DNA from: JBJMHZ01 sp045807125
GTDB lineage: Bacteria; Actinomycetota; Actinomycetes; JAWWOL01
Assembly (NCBI GenBank): GCA_045807125.1
Contig: JBJMHZ010000005.1
Span: 62,001 to 126,000, forward strand
DNA: 64,000 nucleotides
Direction: 5' to 3'
Made by a program: the position numbers and the translations under genes. The stretch's first letter is position 1, and each line of letters starts with the position of its first letter. Below the pieces are notes generated by a model, which did not search any database, was not told the DNA's origin, and was given only the letters and a program-made list of their open reading frames with translations. Shown here piece after piece: positions 56,444 to 63,883 of the stretch.

Positions 56444-57621
56444 CGGTGCGCCTCCTCGGGTGCCGTGGAACGTCGTGGTGCGTCCGGTTCCGGTCGGCCG
56501 GTCGGTGATGGCACCGGCAAGGGCACCGGGGATGACGCGTCCCGGCGGATCCCGGTCGCGAGCGCGCACAGCTCGCGGGCGAGGAGCGGCGCCATCTTGA
56601 ACGAGGAGCCGCCGCAGCCGGCGAAGGCCCACGCCCGCTCGCCGATGCGGGAGAGCAGCGGCGCGTGCCCGGCGCCGTCCGCCGCGGTCGCGGCCAGGTA
56701 GTACGCGTCGCGCGCATCGACCACCCAGCCGGGGTCGAAGCCCCCGATCAACGGTGCGAAGGCGTCGAGCAGGATGTCCTGCACCGCCCGCGGCGCGGCG
56801 AAGTCGGTGATGCCCTCGACCGGGCGGCACGCGGCTGCGGCACTGAGCTTGAGCGGCGTGCCGGCCACCGGCGGCTGCAGCCACGCGCCCTCCGGGGTCC
56901 CGAGCGCCGGCATCACCGGCATCTGGGCCCAGTCGGCGTGCCGGTCCTGCGGGACCGTGCAGTAGAGCAGCGTCTGGCGGTACAACGTGAGCCGGCTCGC
57001 GACGTCGGCTGGCACCAGCTCGCGCGACCACGGCCCGCCGGCGACGAGGACGGCGTCGCCGTGCAGCTCCTCACCACCTTCGAGCCGGACCCCGCCGCCG
57101 ACCGCATCGACCGCGACGACGCGGCAGCGCGCGAGCAGCCGGCAGCGTGGCGCGGCGGCCAGCCGGGCGGCGATCGCATGCAGGGCGAGGTCGGCCAGCA
57201 CCACGCCGCCACGCGGCTCGTGGACCGCGCCGATGCCGGCCGGCCAGTTGACCTGCGGGTAGCGAGCCGTCAGCGCGCCGTGGTCCAGCGCCTCGCACGG
57301 CGCACCGGCGTCGGCCAGCACCTCGCACGCGGCGGCGGCCGCAGCTGGCGGCAGAGCGGTGAGCGCACCGACCCGCTGGTAGACCCGCGCACCGAGCGAG
57401 CGCTCGAGGGCCGTCCAGGACGCGTCGACCGCGACGGCGATCCGCGTCGTGCCCGGCTCGGACGGGTAGAGCGCGCGGATCGCGCGGTGCCGGTCGTACG
57501 AGGCACCGCGCGGGTTGGGCACCTCGGCCCGGTCGACGACCGTGACCTCTGCCCCCACCGCCGCGCACTCCAGCGCCGTCAGCATGCCGATGACACCGGC
57601 GCCGACCACGACGACGCGCAC
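56440..57621 (-). CDS. FAD-dependent DAO-family oxidoreductase (copy 2)
   Basis: A 393-residue flavoprotein of the sarcosine/glycine oxidase type. VVGAGVIGMLTALE is the FAD motif, followed by VVDRAEVPNPRGASYDRHRAIRALYP, VLVAGGPWSRELVP and AGCGGSSFKMAPLLAREL. It is more like monomeric sarcosine oxidase (RGASYDRHR, Lys/Cys-type flavin environment) than the copy at 11487. In an operon with an N-hydroxylase and a synthetase-type domain, a likely job is oxidative cleavage of an N-N-linked intermediate. GTG 57621 follows a GAGGAGGTGG run. The C-terminal 30 residues are a Pro/Thr-rich extension. Confidence 0.8.
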   Translation of the reverse strand: MRVVVVGAGVIGMLTALECAAVGAEVTVVDRAEVPNPRGASYDRHRAIRALYPSEPGTTRIAVAVDASWTALERSLGARVYQRVGALTALPPAAAAAACEVLADAGAPCEALDHGALTARYPQVNWPAGIGAVHEPRGGVVLADLALHAIAARLAAAPRCRLLARCRVVAVDAVGGGVRLEGGEELHGDAVLVAGGPWSRELVPADVASRLTLYRQTLLYCTVPQDRHADWAQMPVMPALGTPEGAWLQPPVAGTPLKLSAAAACRPVEGITDFAAPRAVQDILLDAFAPLIGGFDPGWVVDARDAYYLAATAADGAGHAPLLSRIGERAWAFAGCGGSSFKMAPLLARELCALATGIRRDASSPVPLPVPSPTGRPEPDAPRRSTAPEEAHR

Positions 57622-57683
57622 GTCCCCACCTCCTCGCCACGAGCCGGACCGGCGGGCGCCGATCCGGGGATGGTCCTGACCTG

Positions 57684-58211
57684 TCACGCCGGGTGCAGCG
57701 GCGACAGCGCGAAGACCGGGACGCGCGCGACGTCGTACGCCTCCCCGCCGGGCCAGTCGTCCCCCTCGACCAGGTGAACGGCCGGCCAGAGCCGGCCGAG
57801 GACCGGTGCCGCGCCCGCGATGAGCGCCCTGGTCTCGAGGAACAGGTCGCCGAGCCGCTCCCGGTGCACGACCGGGGACGGCGCGGCGAGGGCCGTCGCG
57901 ACATCGAGCGCAGCCGCCCGGCGCTGCAGCCGCTCGACGTGCCCGACGACCATCTCGACCGCTGCACCGACCGCTCCGGCCACGTCGTCCAGCTCGCGGC
58001 AGGCGGCGAAGCGCTCGGCCACCCGCGCCGCGCGCGACCGGCCGGCCGCCGACACGGGCAGCGTCGCGCCGGTAAGCCCGAGCGCGGCGACCGCCCTCGC
58101 CAGCGTGCCCGCGAGCAGCTCCCACGGCTCCGCCAACCGCTCCCGGACCTCCTCGCCCGATGCCGGCTCGGCCAATGCCGGACGGAGCGCCCCGTCCGCA
58201 GCTCGCGTCAC
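57684..58211 (-). CDS. Free-standing MetRS C-terminal (anticodon-binding-like) helical domain
   Basis: A 175-residue protein that matches only the C-terminal domain of the MetRS-like hydrazine synthetase at 38456: PWELLAGTLARAVA with PWNQLAGRLGKAVA, LPVSAAGRSRAARVAERF with LPVSAAARSRAATMMERF, and VERLQRRAAALD with VERLRREAAALD. It has no HIGH or KMSKS motifs and no zinc Cys residues, so it cannot adenylate by itself. It lies between the N-hydroxylase and DAO genes, where the synthetase gene would be expected. It might complete the shortened synthetase at 10073 in trans, act as a substrate-binding partner, or be the leftover of a lost full-length gene. GTG 58211 is the most plausible start. 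Confidence 0.75.
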   Translation of the reverse strand: MTRAADGALRPALAEPASGEEVRERLAEPWELLAGTLARAVAALGLTGATLPVSAAGRSRAARVAERFAACRELDDVAGAVGAAVEMVVGHVERLQRRAAALDVATALAAPSPVVHRERLGDLFLETRALIAGAAPVLGRLWPAVHLVEGDDWPGGEAYDVARVPVFALSPLHPA

Positions 58212-58252
58212 GCCACCGTCCTCTCCTCGTGCCTGGCGCGCCGCTCCACCGG

Positions 58253-59587
58253 TCAGGTGCTGATCGACACCGCACCGACCGGTGCGATCAGGTCGTCCAG
58301 AACGGTCGCCTCGTGGTCGGGCATCGTCATGTCGCGGTGCTTGACGATGTCGGTCGCGATCTCTCCGGCCCGTACGGCGAGCACGCTGAGCAGCGAGTCG
58401 GCGATGCCGTGCGTGGCCTCGTTGACGCCCTGCAGGTAGCAGGCCGCGGTCGCCGGCCCGTCCACCACGAGGCGGTAGTCGCGGGTGACCTCGATGCGCT
58501 CGATCCCGAGGGCCGAAGCGATGCTCTGCACGAGCCTCGGCATGCGGCGCGCGAAACCGGTACCGAGCAGCACGACGTCGCACCGGAGCTCCTCGATGGT
58601 GCCGGTGCGCCGGTCGGTAAGCTCGAGCACGATGTCGTCGCCGTCCTCGCGGGCAGCGGTGATGTCGACCATCGTGATGATGCGCATCCGCTCCTGGCCG
58701 TTGAGCCGCTCCAGGTACATCCGGCGGTACAGCGCATCGAGCAGCGACGGGGTGAGGCCGCCGTAGTTGCTGCGGTACATCTCCTGCAGGAGCTGGGCGC
58801 GCGCCTCGGGACGAGCGTTGAAGAACTTGTCGACGAACGAGGGGAAGTACAGCTCGTTGGTGAACTTGCTGAGCTCGTAGTTGTTGAGGCCGATGGAGCG
58901 CATCACCATCGTCGGCTGGCAGAGCGGCAGCTCGTCCTGAATGCTGTAGAACATCTCGGCCGCGCTCTGCGCACCGCCCACGACGACGACGCGGTGCGCC
59001 ACGTCCTTGCGGAGCTCGGCGATGCGCTGCGAGTACACCGTGCTGTGGATGACCTTGTGCGACGGCAGGCCCGTGAGCACCGGCGGGACGTGAGGGTCGC
59101 GACCGGCGCCGAGCACGAGGTACTTGCTCGCGACGGTCGACCCGTTCGAGAGATGCGTGAGCCAGCCGGACAGCGTGCCGTCGCCGTCGTGGCAGGGCTC
59201 GATCGCCTCGCAGGCGACGTTGCACTCGACGCGCACCTTCTCCAGCGACTCGGCGACCCACTTGAGATAGCCGGACAGCTCGATGCGGTACGGGGTGAAG
59301 CTGCCCAGGTTGATGAAATCGTCGAGGCGCCCCACGGAGTGCAGGTAGTTGAGGAACGTGAACTTGCTGCACGGATCCCGCAACGTCACGAAGTCCTTGA
59401 GGAACGACACCTGGCTCTGCGTCCAGGGCAGCAGCATCCCCCGCTGCCACGCGATGGTCGCGTCCCTCTCGACCAGGAGCGAGCCCTCGGCCAGGTCCTT
59501 CGGCGCGGTCTCGTCAAGTGCGACGGCGAGCGCCAAGTTGGCCGGCCCTGCTCCGATCGCGAGCAGCTCGACATCACGATGGGTCAT
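58253..59587 (-). CDS. Ornithine/lysine N-hydroxylase (flavin monooxygenase, copy 4)
   Basis: A 444-residue N-hydroxylase of the same group as copies 2 and 3. It has GAGPAN, WQRGMLLPWTQSQVSFLKDF, NADPH motif VVVGGAQSAAE (GGAQS in place of GGGQS), VVLLGTGFARRMP and CYLQGVNEATHGIADSLLS. It is the first gene of a four-gene minus-strand operon with a clear promoter 78 bp upstream (59665-59693) and a GGGGGA site before ATG 59587. It probably feeds N-hydroxy diamino acid into N-N bond formation carried out in part by synthetase genes elsewhere in the window, because no complete cupin/MetRS-like pair is in this operon. Confidence 0.85.
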   Translation of the reverse strand: MTHRDVELLAIGAGPANLALAVALDETAPKDLAEGSLLVERDATIAWQRGMLLPWTQSQVSFLKDFVTLRDPCSKFTFLNYLHSVGRLDDFINLGSFTPYRIELSGYLKWVAESLEKVRVECNVACEAIEPCHDGDGTLSGWLTHLSNGSTVASKYLVLGAGRDPHVPPVLTGLPSHKVIHSTVYSQRIAELRKDVAHRVVVVGGAQSAAEMFYSIQDELPLCQPTMVMRSIGLNNYELSKFTNELYFPSFVDKFFNARPEARAQLLQEMYRSNYGGLTPSLLDALYRRMYLERLNGQERMRIITMVDITAAREDGDDIVLELTDRRTGTIEELRCDVVLLGTGFARRMPRLVQSIASALGIERIEVTRDYRLVVDGPATAACYLQGVNEATHGIADSLLSVLAVRAGEIATDIVKHRDMTMPDHEATVLDDLIAPVGAVSIST

Positions 59588-59606
59588 TACGTATCCCCCA
59601 GTAGGC

Positions 59607-59622
59607 GTTGCGGTGGCGCAAC
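59607..59622. promoter_or_regulatory. Inverted repeat in the leader of the minus-strand N-N operon
   Basis: GTTGCG-GTGG-CGCAAC (59607-59622) lies 20 bp upstream of the ATG at 59587, between the promoter and the ribosome-binding site. It could be an operator or a small RNA hairpin. Confidence 0.35.
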
Positions 59623-59664
59623 TCGTGGTTGGGCCGCCCCCCGGACATGCAGCAACAAGCGGTG

Positions 59665-59693
59665 ACGCTAGGGCCGGTAAGAGGGACGGACAA
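59665..59693 (-). promoter_or_regulatory. Promoter of the minus-strand N-N operon
   Basis: On the minus strand TTGTCC (59693-59688), 17 bases, then TAGCGT (59670-59665), matching the actinomycete HrdB-type consensus. Transcription would start near 59658, giving a ~70-nt leader before the N-hydroxylase gene. The element begins 8 bp after the stop of the transposase-like gene. Confidence 0.6.
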
Positions 59694-59700
59694 GACTAGA

Positions 59701-60876
59701 TCACCCACCTGACGACGGGCAGGTGGCTACAACCGGAATTGACGTCGCAGTCACGTCGTGCTCCGACTGCACGGGGTCGAGGTCGTCGACCGTCGCGCCG
59801 CCGGCGCGCACCGCGCGCATGCACGCGAACGCGAGCATGGACAGCGATACGTGCCGGTACCACGGGTGCCACTTGCGCACCTCGTAGTCGTCCAGCCCGG
59901 TCTCGCGCCTGGCCGCGTCGAGGCTGTCGACGAGCGCCGAGCGCGCGGCGACGACGCGCAGCAGCTCGCCGAGCGTCGTGCCCTCCGGCGCCGTCGCGAA
60001 GTAGTACGCCGCATCCGCGGCCCCGCCCGTGCGCCGGCCGACGAGCAGCAGCCGCTCCCCCTCGCCCGCCGCGGCCGCCGGCCCGAGGCGCAGCAGCGCC
60101 CAGATGCCGTCCTCTGCCGCACCGGTGGTGGCCGGCTCGAAGGCCAGGTCGGGCAGCCTGGCGGCGAGCGAGCGCGCGCTGCTCACCCGCCCGGCACCGA
60201 CCGAGAGCGGCTGGTCGGGGGCGATCTCGAACGCGCACGGCAGCCCGAGCGCGGCGCAGCGCTCGCGCAATGTGCGGCAGTCGGTGCCGAGCTGCCCGGC
60301 GACGACCCAGCGCACCGGCAGGCCGGACCCGATCGTCCGGCCGACCATCCGGGCCGCGAGCTCGGCCCTCGAGGCGAACGCGACCGACGACGGCACCCCC
60401 GCGTCGGCCCGGCGCTCCTCGTCGTCGGCCCACTCGCGGGCCGGCAGGTAGAGCTCGCGGTCGACGAGGGCGCAGCCGTGCATGCCGGCGTACCCGGCGA
60501 ACAGGGCGAGCTGGCAGTTCTCCACCCGGCCGGTCGCCGGGTCGACCTGCCTCGCCACCCCCACCGACTTGCGGCCGCGCTTGACGAACGCCGCCTCCCC
60601 GATCACCAGGACGGCCTGCCGGTCGGCGAACCGCTCGCCGACGTACGCCTGCACCTCGTCGCGGAGCGCATCGGCGCTCCACACGGCTCCGCGGAGCAGC
60701 CACTGGATGCCGTCCGGGCTGACGTGGCCGGCCTGCTCGGCGAGCCACCACGAGTTCTTCCGCCCTGGGCAGCTCAGCAGGCCGGTGACATAGTCGACCG
60801 CCCGCTGGTGCACCTCCCACCGCGCGAACAGCGGTTCGATGCGCACGCACGCCCGCGACAGCTCCGCGGCCCACAC
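59701..60876 (-). CDS. IS701-family transposase homologue with lost catalytic residues
   Basis: A 391-residue protein recognisable as IS701-type by RKNSWWLAEQAGHVSPDGIQWLL near the N-terminus, KRGRKSVGVARQVDPATGRVENCQ in the middle and GLDDYEVRKWHPWYRHVSLSMLA near the end. The catalytic acidic residues are altered: VIGE (91-94) where active members have VIDE, WVVAG (190-194) where they have WVTGD, and LVDSLD where they have IEESF. The frame is nonetheless open and undamaged, so it is either under selection for another role or a recently inactivated copy. No terminal inverted repeats were seen around it. GTG 60876 follows a G-rich ribosome-binding site. Confidence 0.75.
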   Translation of the reverse strand: MWAAELSRACVRIEPLFARWEVHQRAVDYVTGLLSCPGRKNSWWLAEQAGHVSPDGIQWLLRGAVWSADALRDEVQAYVGERFADRQAVLVIGEAAFVKRGRKSVGVARQVDPATGRVENCQLALFAGYAGMHGCALVDRELYLPAREWADDEERRADAGVPSSVAFASRAELAARMVGRTIGSGLPVRWVVAGQLGTDCRTLRERCAALGLPCAFEIAPDQPLSVGAGRVSSARSLAARLPDLAFEPATTGAAEDGIWALLRLGPAAAAGEGERLLLVGRRTGGAADAAYYFATAPEGTTLGELLRVVAARSALVDSLDAARRETGLDDYEVRKWHPWYRHVSLSMLAFACMRAVRAGGATVDDLDPVQSEHDVTATSIPVVATCPSSGG

Positions 60877-60998
60877 GACGATCCCCCCGTCCCCGCCGAC
60901 GCTCGTCGATCCCTGAGCTTCCCACTGGATGAATTGCGGTTGTAGCCGAGTGCGGTGATTTGCGCCGAAACATCCGTCTCGGCGCACCGGTGACACGC

Positions 60999-62444
60999 TC
61001 AGTGCACCGGCGCCCGGCGCGCGGTCCACCGCTCGATGACGGTGAGGGCCGGTGCGGTGAGGAACGTCGACAGCAGGGTCATCACCAGCAGCATCGCGAA
61101 GACGGTGAGGTTGATGACGCCGAGGCTCAGGCCGACGTTCAGCACGACGAGCTCGGTGAGGCCACGGCAGTTCATCAGGGCGCCGATGGACATCGACTCG
61201 GCCCAGTCGAGGCCGGTCGCCCGCGACGCGATCGTGCTGCCCGTCCACTTCGACACCATCGCCGCCATCGTGACGATGAGGCAGACGGTCCAGAGCCAGG
61301 CATGGCCGCCGAGCAGCGCCAGCTTGGTGTGCAGGCCGGTGTAGACGAAGAACAACGGGACGAGGAACGCCACGGCGAAGGTCCGCATCTGCCCGACGGC
61401 GCGCTCGATCTGCGGCGTGCGCCGTGGCAGGATCGCGCCGAGCAGGAACGCGCCGAAGATGGGGTGGATGCCGACCTCGTTGGTCACCGCGGAGGACAGC
61501 ATGATGCCGCCGAGGAGCGCCGACAGCACGACCATGTCCGACCCCGTCGCCGTCGTCGCCGGTCCGTGCGCCTGCCCAGGCGAGAGCCAGCGGGCGATCA
61601 GCGGTCGCGCGACCACCACCATGGCGATGAAGAACAGCACCGCGAGCATGATCGTCCACCCGACCTTGACGAGCGACCCGGCCTTGACGATCGCCGTGAC
61701 CATGGCGAGGAGCGTCCACGCCGAGACGTCGTCGACCGCCGCGCACGCGAGCGCCAGCGATCCGAGCGATGTCTCGGTGAGCCCGCGGTCGGCGAGGATC
61801 CGCGCCAGCACGGGGAACGCCGTGATGCTCATCGAGGCCGCGAGGAACAGCGCGAACGCGAGGAAGCTCTGCCCGGACGGGGCGAAGGTGCGGTACATGC
61901 CGAGGGCGAGCAGCACGCCGGCCAAGAACGGCAGCGCGATGCTCACGTGGCTGACCACCGCCGCGAGGTAGCTGCGGCGGCGCACCACGACGAGGTCGAG
62001 CTCGTACCCCACCAGGAACATGAACAGGACGAGCCCCAGCTGCGCGAGCGAGTTCAGCGACGCGGTGATGAACGACGGGAAGAGCCATGCGTACGCGGCC
62101 GGCCACGCCCATCCGAGCAGCGAGGGACCGAGCAGGACGCCGGCGACGATCTCGCCCATGACCGCGGGCTGCCCCACCCTGGCGATGAGCTCGCCGGCGA
62201 GCCGGCAGGCGATCAGGACGACGGGCAGGGTGATGAGGAGCCGGCCGAACACGTCCGGGGTCGCCGTCTGCGCCGAGCGGTCCTGGTGACCGGTCGCGCC
62301 GTGCAGGTGGCTGCCGTAGCGCAGCGACACGACGACGCCGATGGCCGGCAGGACGACGAGCAGCAGGTAGACGCCGACGGCCTTGCGCGGCCTGCTCGCT
62401 CCGGTGCGCTCGCTGCCCGTCGCGGCCGTGGTCGTGGTGCTCAT
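60999..62444 (-). CDS. CPA2-type Na+(K+)/H+ antiporter
   Basis: A 481-residue membrane transporter with about 12-13 helices. Core motifs of the Kef/NapA class are present: GQPAVMGEIVAGVLLGPSLLG, LGLVLFMFLVGYELD, FLAASMSITAFPVLARIL and LALACAAVDDVSAWTLLA with the paired aspartates of the ion site, then GALMNCRGLTELVVLNVG. There is no C-terminal TrkA nucleotide domain. GGGGGAAG precedes ATG 62444. Such antiporters are sometimes found at the borders of enediyne and other clusters. Here it is divergent from a FadR-type regulator that may control it. Confidence 0.87.
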   Translation of the reverse strand: MSTTTTAATGSERTGASRPRKAVGVYLLLVVLPAIGVVVSLRYGSHLHGATGHQDRSAQTATPDVFGRLLITLPVVLIACRLAGELIARVGQPAVMGEIVAGVLLGPSLLGWAWPAAYAWLFPSFITASLNSLAQLGLVLFMFLVGYELDLVVVRRRSYLAAVVSHVSIALPFLAGVLLALGMYRTFAPSGQSFLAFALFLAASMSITAFPVLARILADRGLTETSLGSLALACAAVDDVSAWTLLAMVTAIVKAGSLVKVGWTIMLAVLFFIAMVVVARPLIARWLSPGQAHGPATTATGSDMVVLSALLGGIMLSSAVTNEVGIHPIFGAFLLGAILPRRTPQIERAVGQMRTFAVAFLVPLFFVYTGLHTKLALLGGHAWLWTVCLIVTMAAMVSKWTGSTIASRATGLDWAESMSIGALMNCRGLTELVVLNVGLSLGVINLTVFAMLLVMTLLSTFLTAPALTVIERWTARRAPVH

Positions 62445-62914
62445 GCTTCCCCCGGTGTGCGGACGCCCGCGCGGCGCACGCTTCGCTCGGCTCGGCGCGC
62501 GCTCGGGCACCACGACGGACGGCACGGGGCTCCCCCGGGTCATCGGTCGGCGGCGCGCGACGGCGCGGTCGGGCCGGGCCGGTCGCGCTCGGACCCCCCT
62601 CGCGCCCACCGGCTGAGCCGACGCTAAGGCCCGCAGGTGACGGCGGCAAGACCCGTGGTCAGGCGGGGCCGGTGGCGATCTCCGGCGGGCACGGGCGCGG
62701 GGTGCGCAGGCAGGTGCGGGCGGGGTGCGGGCGCGTTGCGACGAACCGGACGGACGGGACGCCGGGTGGCTCGGACCGACATGTATCTGCCGTGACACGC
62801 CGTGACTCGCGTCAAGCATCGAGTCACCTCTCGCCAGGTCCTTTACTCTGTGAGTCAATGTCATCGGTCGTTGGCTGTCATGATGGGCACGGGTCGGCGA
62901 AGACGGAGTGAGGC
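62445..62914. other. Divergent intergenic region, antiporter/FadR-type regulator
   Basis: A 470-bp region with no convincing gene. The half nearest the regulator (62770-62914) is A/T-richer and contains the inverted repeat at 62802-62827 and a further GTGAGTCAA half-site near 62850. The half near the antiporter shows nothing recognisable. Confidence 0.5.
62802..62827. promoter_or_regulatory. Operator-like inverted repeat upstream of the FadR-type gene
   Basis: GTGACTCG-N10-CGAGTCAC (62802-62827), with another TGAGTCAA half-site about 25 bp downstream. Repeated GTGA(C/G)TC half-sites so close to a GntR-family gene suggest binding by its product and autoregulation. Confidence 0.5.
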
Positions 62915-63883
62915 ATGAAGCTCGCGGAACAGACCGCCGCCAAGATCGAACTGGCGATCGCCGAGCGAGGGTGGCCGCTCGGCAGCGTCCTGGGGTCGGA
63001 AGCCGACCTCCTCGCCCAGTACGGCGTGAGCCGTGCCGTCCTGCGCGAGGCCGTGCGCCTCCTCGAGCATGACAACGTGGCGCGGATGCGCCGCGGGCCC
63101 GGCGGGGGGCTGGTCGTCGCCGAGCCCGACCCCGAGGCGGTGACCAGGACGGCCACCCTCTACCTGCGCTACCGGGGCGTCGACCCCGCGCAGATCTTCG
63201 ACGCCCGGATCGCGCTCGAGATCGCCGCGGTCCGCGGCGCCGCCGAGCGGATCGACGAGGAGGGCATCGCGCGACTGCGGGCCGGCCTCGACGCCGAGCC
63301 CACCCCGGCGACGGCCGACCTGTGCGCGCCGGAGTTCCACGTCATGATCGCCGACCTCAGCGGCAACCCGGCCATCCAGCTGTTCGTCGACGTGGTCACC
63401 AAGCTGACGACGGCCACCGCGCTGCGCAGCGCGGTGCCCTTCGGCGGGACGCCGCGCGGCCGCTGGCCGGAGGAGGATCTGCGGCTGGCCCACGAGGACA
63501 TCGCCGACGCTGTCGTCGCCGGCGACGCCGCGCTCGCCCAGCACCGCATGATGCGCCACCTCCAGGCGATGGCGGTCGCGCTCGCCCCCGGCCGGACGGT
63601 GGACGTCAGGGACGCCGGCAGCACCAACGGCACCAACGGCACCAACGGCACCGGCGGCACCACCGGGGCCGACCGGGTGGTGCGCCTCGACGCTCTCGGC
63701 GGCGGCAACGGCGCCGTCGATGCGATGATCAGCGAGCCCGGCGAGGGCTCCGCGTCGTCGCGCGAGACGGCTCGAGCGGCGGCCGAAGGAGCAGCCACAT
63801 CTCGTCGAGCCGCCGCTTCAGGTCACGGTGGTCAGCCAGCAGGCTCGAGAGCCGTTGCACGCCGGAGAGCGCAGCAACGATGA
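62915..63883 (+). CDS. GntR/FadR-family transcriptional regulator
   Basis: A 322-residue regulator. The winged helix (residues 1-72: LGSEADLLAQYGVSRAVLREAVRLLEHD) and the FCD ligand domain (about 95-215: FDARIALEIAAVRGAAERI, EFHVMIADLSGNPAIQLF, EDLRLAHEDIADAVVAGD with metal-type Asp/His residues) are complete. After residue 225 come an NGTNGTNGTGG repeat and an Ala/Arg-rich tail that runs 155 bp into the opposing TetR gene. That tail looks like antisense coding and may reflect loss of the original stop. GGAGTGAGG precedes ATG 62915. Effectors of FCD proteins are small acids or acyl compounds. Confidence 0.82.
   Translation: MKLAEQTAAKIELAIAERGWPLGSVLGSEADLLAQYGVSRAVLREAVRLLEHDNVARMRRGPGGGLVVAEPDPEAVTRTATLYLRYRGVDPAQIFDARIALEIAAVRGAAERIDEEGIARLRAGLDAEPTPATADLCAPEFHVMIADLSGNPAIQLFVDVVTKLTTATALRSAVPFGGTPRGRWPEEDLRLAHEDIADAVVAGDAALAQHRMMRHLQAMAVALAPGRTVDVRDAGSTNGTNGTNGTGGTTGADRVVRLDALGGGNGAVDAMISEPGEGSASSRETARAAAEGAATSRRAAASGHGGQPAGSRAVARRRAQQR

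Noticed and set aside
59600..61000. A complete insertion sequence around the IS701-type gene
   Set aside because: No matching terminal inverted repeats or target duplications were seen on either side, and the catalytic residues are altered.
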